Position numbers and translations under genes: made by a program. A stretch of 64,000 nucleotides of DNA from Streptomyces sp. AC512_CC834 (lineage in GTDB: Bacteria; Actinomycetota; Actinomycetes; Streptomycetales; Streptomycetaceae): the NCBI RefSeq assembly GCF_019049325.1, contig NZ_JAGMUO010000065.1:124001-188000 (forward strand), read 5' to 3'. Positions 60,788-64,000 of this stretch are shown in pieces; the stretch's first letter is position 1; every line of letters starts with the position of its first letter. The notes below the pieces were generated by a model, which searched no databases, was not told the DNA's origin, and saw only the letters and a list, made by a program, of their open reading frames with translations.

Positions 60788-60790
60788 GCC
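60735..60790. repeat. 12-bp tandem repeat
   Basis: Units of ACGCCGGTACTC repeat about four and a half times with little change; on the minus strand this reads GVST-GVST in the fragment's frame. The rest of the 330-base gap between the barrel protein and the TetR gene shows nothing else I can support. Confidence 0.85.
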
Positions 60791-60891
60791 GGTGCGCGTG
60801 CCGGGAACGGGGGCGCGGTGAGCCACGACGCTCGTCCCGGGGTGTGCGGCTCGAGGTTGCCGACCGCGTGCCCCCGGCGGGCACACCCCGC

Positions 60892-61455
60892 TCACCTCGG
60901 CGGACTGACGCCCTCGACGGTCAGGTCCAGCAGTCGACGCGCCTCGGCGACAGGGGTCGGATGGTGCTCCGTTGCCAGGGCGATGCCCGTGACCAGCGCG
61001 ACGAGGTCGGCGGGGGTGACACCCGGCGCCACCACACCCTCCTCGGCGGCGCGCCGCACCAGCGGTTCGACCGCGCCGCCGAGCTTCACCGAGCAGACGT
61101 TCACATGCTCCGGGTCGACCAGCCGGTCCTGGGCCAGCGCCTCGGCCATCCCCCGTGCGGAGGCGGCGTACTCGGTGAGCGCGCCCAGCCAGTCCAGCAA
61201 CGCGGTCCGGACGTCGGGCGCCTCGGCCGACGCGGCGGCGCCGGCGCACAGGGCCTCGATCCGCTCCCCGAACACCGCCTCCAGCAGGGCGCGTCGGCTC
61301 GGGAAGTGCCGGCGCACCGTCGCCGAGCCGACACCGGCGATGCGGGCGATCCGTTCCAGGGACGCGTCGGCGCCGTGGGCGGCAACCTCCTGTTCGGCCA
61401 CGGCCAGGATCCGGGCGTAGTTGCGCCGTGCGTCCGCGCGCTGGTTCTCGGGCAT
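60892..61455 (-). CDS. TetR-family transcriptional regulator
   Basis: A 187-residue TetR repressor. HTH: ARILAVAEQEVAAHGADASLERIARIAGVGSATVRRHFPSRRALLEAVF in order (about residues 14-62); the C-terminal domain is of the SbtR/TetR_C type (TEYAASARGMAEALA, GVTPADLVALVTGIA). AAGGA precedes the ATG at 61455. It diverges from the NmrA-like gene, whose control region holds a palindrome matching a half-site next to the TetR start. Confidence 0.9.
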   Translation of the reverse strand: MPENQRADARRNYARILAVAEQEVAAHGADASLERIARIAGVGSATVRRHFPSRRALLEAVFGERIEALCAGAAASAEAPDVRTALLDWLGALTEYAASARGMAEALAQDRLVDPEHVNVCSVKLGGAVEPLVRRAAEEGVVAPGVTPADLVALVTGIALATEHHPTPVAEARRLLDLTVEGVSPPR

Positions 61456-61488
61456 GGCGTCCTTTCGGTATCGCTGATCGGGATTGCT

Positions 61489-61544
61489 AAGTGGCGGGGC
61501 CCTCCGTATCGTACCCAGGAGATAAGTGGCGGGCCCCGCCATTT
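61489..61544. promoter_or_regulatory. TetR operator pair between tetR and the NmrA-like gene
   Basis: A 21-bp palindrome with one mismatched pair lies at 61524-61544 (arms AAGTGGCGGG and CCCGCCATTT). The half-site AAGTGGCGGGG is repeated in the same orientation at 61489-61499, 35 bases upstream. Both genes start within 35 bases of a site. Confidence 0.82.
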
Positions 61545-61570
61545 ACCTTTCACCACCCCCGGAGGACACC

Positions 61571-62479
61571 ATGCCCACAGACTCCGCACCCGTTCTGGTC
61601 ACCGGCGCGACCGGCCGGCAGGGCGGCGCCACCACCCGCGCCCTGCTCAGGTCGGGCATCGCGGTCCGGGCACTGGTCCGCGACCCCTCGACCGACCGGG
61701 CGGCGGCGGTCGAGGCGCTCGGAGCCGAACTGGCCACCGGGGACCTGGACGACCTCGACTCCGTGACCCGGGCCGCCGAGGGGGTCCGTGCCGTCTTCTC
61801 CGTCCAGATGCCCGACCTCGAAGGGCGCGGCTTCGAGGGCGAGGTCGCCCAGGCCGCCCACCTGATCGAGGGCGCCAGGGCGGCCGGAGTAACCCAGTTC
61901 GTGCACACCTCAGTTTCAGGCGCCGGGCAGCACACGAGCCGGGTGCAGGGCCGTTGGGCCTGGATGAGCCCCTACTACGCCGCGAAGTCCGGGATCCAGG
62001 ACCGGGTGCGCGAGGCGGGCTTCGCCCACTGGACGCTCATCAAGCCGGGGTTCTTCATGGAGAACTTCCTCCCCGCGCAGGGCATCATGTTCCCGCGCGG
62101 CCTGGAGCGCGGTCTGGTGAGTCTGCTGAAGCCCACGACCCGGCTGTCGCTCGTCGCCGTCGACGACATCGGGGCCGCCGCGGCGGCGGCCGTGGCCCGA
62201 CCGGAGCGCTTCGACGGGGTCGAGCTGGAACTGGCGAGCGACCACTTGAGCATGACGGAGATCGCCGCCATCCTTTCCGGCCACTTGAAGACAGCCGTGA
62301 CCGCACCCGACATGACCGAGGACGAGGCGGTCGCCGCCGGCATGCCCGACATGGGGTTCGGACAGGCACAGCTCAACGAGTTCCCCCAGCCCGCGCTCCC
62401 GGAGTTCGCACGGAACCTGGGACTGATACCCACCTCCTTCGAGACGTGGGTGCGCGAGTACATGCCGGTCGCGGCCTGA
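61571..62479 (+). CDS. NmrA-like NAD(P)-binding protein
   Basis: A 302-residue atypical short-chain dehydrogenase. VLVTGATGRQGGATTRALLRSG is the NAD(P) loop (TGxxGxxG) near residue 9; ALVRDPSTDRA and GVTQFVHTSVSG match the NmrA/quinone-oxidoreductase 2 group, and WTLIKPGFFMENFLP the family's active-site region. Members reduce quinones or act as redox sensors. The ATG at 61571 follows GGAGG. Divergent from, and probably repressed by, the TetR gene. Confidence 0.9.
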   Translation: MPTDSAPVLVTGATGRQGGATTRALLRSGIAVRALVRDPSTDRAAAVEALGAELATGDLDDLDSVTRAAEGVRAVFSVQMPDLEGRGFEGEVAQAAHLIEGARAAGVTQFVHTSVSGAGQHTSRVQGRWAWMSPYYAAKSGIQDRVREAGFAHWTLIKPGFFMENFLPAQGIMFPRGLERGLVSLLKPTTRLSLVAVDDIGAAAAAAVARPERFDGVELELASDHLSMTEIAAILSGHLKTAVTAPDMTEDEAVAAGMPDMGFGQAQLNEFPQPALPEFARNLGLIPTSFETWVREYMPVAA

Positions 62480-62498
62480 CGCCACCCCGAGCATTCAT

Positions 62499-62538
62499 AC
62501 AGGTGTACCTGTACAGTTACACCTGTAGAAGTTAGGCT
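62499..62538 (+). promoter_or_regulatory. 28-bp MarR operator and leaderless promoter
   Basis: 62499-62526 is a 28-bp palindrome with a single mismatched pair (ends ACAGGTGTA and TACACCTGT, centre CTGTACAG). A -10 TAGGCT (62533-62538) and a weak -35 TGTACA (62510-62515) are 17 bp apart, and the marR ATG follows seven bases after the -10 with no ribosome binding site, so the message should be leaderless. Confidence 0.87.
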
Positions 62539-62545
62539 CTCGCGC

Positions 62546-62992
62546 ATGAGTGAGAACCAGAGCCTGTCGCCGTCGGCGGTTCAGGCCTCGCGCGAGGTCC
62601 GTACGGTCATCAGCCGCCTGCGGCGCCGCATCCTGAAGGCCTCCGAGGTGGAAGACATCACCCTGGGCCAGGCCTCGGTCCTGGCCCGGCTGTCCGGCAA
62701 GGACGGCGTCACGGCCAGCGAGCTCGCCGCCGCCGAAGGGGTGCGGCACCAGTCGATGACGGCGACGGTCGCGTCCCTCGCCTCGATGGGGCTGTTGCGG
62801 CGGCGCCCCGACCCGGGCGACGGGCGGCGTCTGCTGATCGCGCTGACCGCCGAGGGCCAACGCCGGGTGGAGGAAGGGCGGCAGGCCCGGACGGAATGGC
62901 TCGCCGGCCAGTTGCAGGACAAGTGCACGGAAGAGGAACGCCGGGCCGTGATCTCCACCATGGCCGTACTGGAGCGGCTGACCCGTGACTGA
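62546..62992 (+). CDS. MarR-family transcriptional regulator
   Basis: A 148-residue MarR protein. VRTVISRLRRRILKAS, then GQASVLARLSGKDGVTASELAAAEGVRHQSMTATVASLASMGLLRRRPDPGDGRRLLIALT (order of helix, HTH and wing). It is first in an operon with the MFS exporter, whose GTG overlaps its last codons by eight bases. It is most likely repressed by itself through the 28-bp palindrome. Confidence 0.93.
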   Translation: MSENQSLSPSAVQASREVRTVISRLRRRILKASEVEDITLGQASVLARLSGKDGVTASELAAAEGVRHQSMTATVASLASMGLLRRRPDPGDGRRLLIALTAEGQRRVEEGRQARTEWLAGQLQDKCTEEERRAVISTMAVLERLTRD

Positions 62993-64000
62993 CGCGAAGG
63001 CGGCTGCGCGGGGGGACACGGACAAGCCGCGCTTCGACCGCCGGCTGCTGCCCCCGATGCTGCTCGGCTCGGTCCTGAACCCGATCAACTCGACGATCAT
63101 CGCCGTCGCCCTCGTGCCCATCGGCCGGGCCCTGGGCGCGCCGGCCTCGCAGACCGCGTGGCTCGTCTCCGCCCTCTACCTGGCCACCTCGCTCGGTCAG
63201 CCGGTCATGGGCCGGCTCATCGACCTGTTCGGACCGCGCAGGCTCTTCCTCCTTGGCACCGGCCTCGTGGGCGTCGCCGGTGTGGTCGGCGCCCTGGCGC
63301 CGAACCTGGGCGTGTTGATCGTGGCCCGCGTCCTGCTCGGCTTCGGCACCTGCGCCGGCTATCCCGCGGCGATGGCACTGGTGCGCAGCGAGGCCGAGCG
63401 CACCGGACGGGACAGTCCGGGCGGTGTGCTCACCGCGCTGGCGGTCGCCAACCAGACCATCGCCGTCGTCGGCCCGTTGCTGGGCGGCCTGTTGATCGCG
63501 GTGGGCGGCTGGCGCACCACGTTCGCGCTGAACGTGCCGCTGGCGGTCGCGGCGGTGCTGCTCGGCGTGTTGCGGCTGCCCAAGTCGGCCGGGACGCCCC
63601 GCTCCCCGAGGCGGGGGAGCCTGATCGCCCAGCTCGACCTGCCCGGCATGGGGCTGTTCGCCGCGATGCTCGTCTCGCTGCTGCTCTTCCTGATGAACCT
63701 GCACCTGCGCGACTGGTACCTGCTGGCGATCTCCGCCGCCGCGGGAGCCGCGTTCGCGGTCCGGGAGCTGCGGGCCAGGACCCCGTTCATCGATCTGCGG
63801 GTCCTCGGCGGCAACACCCCACTCCTGGCCACCTACGGGCGGGCGCTGGTCGCGTACGTCGTCGCGTACGCCTTCCTCTACGGCTTCACCCAGTGGACCG
63901 AAGACGGCTTCGGGCTGACGCCCTTTCACGCCGGGCTGGCCCAGATCCCCATGTTCCTGCTGGCCATCGGGGTCTCCATAGTCTCCGGGCGCAGCGGGAG
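62985..64000 (+). CDS. MFS transporter, DHA2-like (cut by window edge)
   Basis: The first 338 residues of a major facilitator, open at the right edge. About ten helices are visible; LNPINSTIIAVALVPIGRALG and GRLIDLFGPRRLFLLG (loop 2-3 motif) fit the 14-helix drug:proton antiporters. GTG 62985 overlaps the marR stop by eight bases, so the pair is coupled. The inducer of the MarR protein is probably also a substrate. Confidence 0.9.
   Translation, partial: MTDAKAAARGDTDKPRFDRRLLPPMLLGSVLNPINSTIIAVALVPIGRALGAPASQTAWLVSALYLATSLGQPVMGRLIDLFGPRRLFLLGTGLVGVAGVVGALAPNLGVLIVARVLLGFGTCAGYPAAMALVRSEAERTGRDSPGGVLTALAVANQTIAVVGPLLGGLLIAVGGWRTTFALNVPLAVAAVLLGVLRLPKSAGTPRSPRRGSLIAQLDLPGMGLFAAMLVSLLLFLMNLHLRDWYLLAISAAAGAAFAVRELRARTPFIDLRVLGGNTPLLATYGRALVAYVVAYAFLYGFTQWTEDGFGLTPFHAGLAQIPMFLLAIGVSIVSGRSG

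Noticed and set aside
1..64000. CRISPR arrays, tRNA or rRNA genes, insertion sequences, integrases
   Set aside because: No spaced direct repeats, cloverleaf-like sequences, transposase or integrase frames were found on either strand. This is a visual reading only; a tRNA or covariance scan was not possible.

Overview
The window is very GC-rich, with codon third positions almost all G or C, GTG/TTG starts and 4-nt ATGA/GTGA gene overlaps. Together with the gene families present (DUF574 methyltransferase, GPP34 protein, SapA-like spore protein, Fic-like toxin pair, ECF41 sigma factor, Streptomyces-type S8 protease), this points to a Streptomyces chromosome, probably an arm rather than the core. 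I see no rRNA, tRNA, insertion sequence, phage or CRISPR array.

Layout. 1-4.4 kb: a partial P450, a HAD hydrolase, a MarR-MFS pair with a 28-bp operator, and a 2H phosphoesterase. 4.4-7.9 kb: a DUF574 methyltransferase, then an operon of HEAT protein, MerR-HEAT fusion and methyltransferase behind a MerR-type promoter. 7.9-9.3 kb: a decayed esterase and a SapA-like protein. 9.5-19 kb: NAD kinase, toxin-antitoxin pair, GPP34, a GNAT remnant, ECF41 sigma factor, membrane proteins, diacylglycerol-kinase-like protein, GNAT, transglutaminase, DUF1838 and RibD-like reductase. 19.3-22.5 kb: a large secreted discoidin protein behind a promoter with a LacI-type operator. 22.6-29.7 kb: a peptidoglycan-binding protein, quinone reductase, an orphan homoserine-dehydrogenase-like protein, and an MMPL transporter with a two-component system.

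29.8-37.9 kb is a sugar or glycoside uptake cluster: Gfo/Idh oxidoreductase, PmoA-like and cupin proteins, binding protein, two permeases and a DUF624-like protein, with a divergent LacI regulator. 37.9-41.4 kb holds two small TetR modules (hydrolase-TetR; aldo/keto reductase with a divergent TetR), each with clear palindromes. 41.4-47.9 kb: a secreted SGNH esterase, a large subtilisin-like protease and a TrmB/LuxR-like regulator. 48.2-51.3 kb: a malX/malY-like pair and a cysteine-free L32 gene behind a Zur-box promoter.

51.4-57.3 kb reads as one pyroglutamate locus. A leftward operon (DUF969, DUF979, pyroglutamyl peptidase, DUF2891) and a rightward operon (pxpA, pxpB, pxpC = 5-oxoprolinase) diverge from a region with two 15-bp palindromes of the same sequence class. 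Peptide N-terminal pyroglutamate would be cut off by Pcp, moved by the DUF969/DUF979 membrane pair (inferred) and opened to glutamate by PxpABC.

57.3-64 kb holds more one-component modules: TetR with DUF2809 and a divergent leaderless methyltransferase; a secreted beta-barrel-like protein with a broken partial copy beside it; TetR with a divergent NmrA-like protein; and MarR-MFS, cut by the right edge. A theme of the window is compact regulator-target pairs whose operators sit exactly on the -35/-10 spacer, several with leaderless starts.
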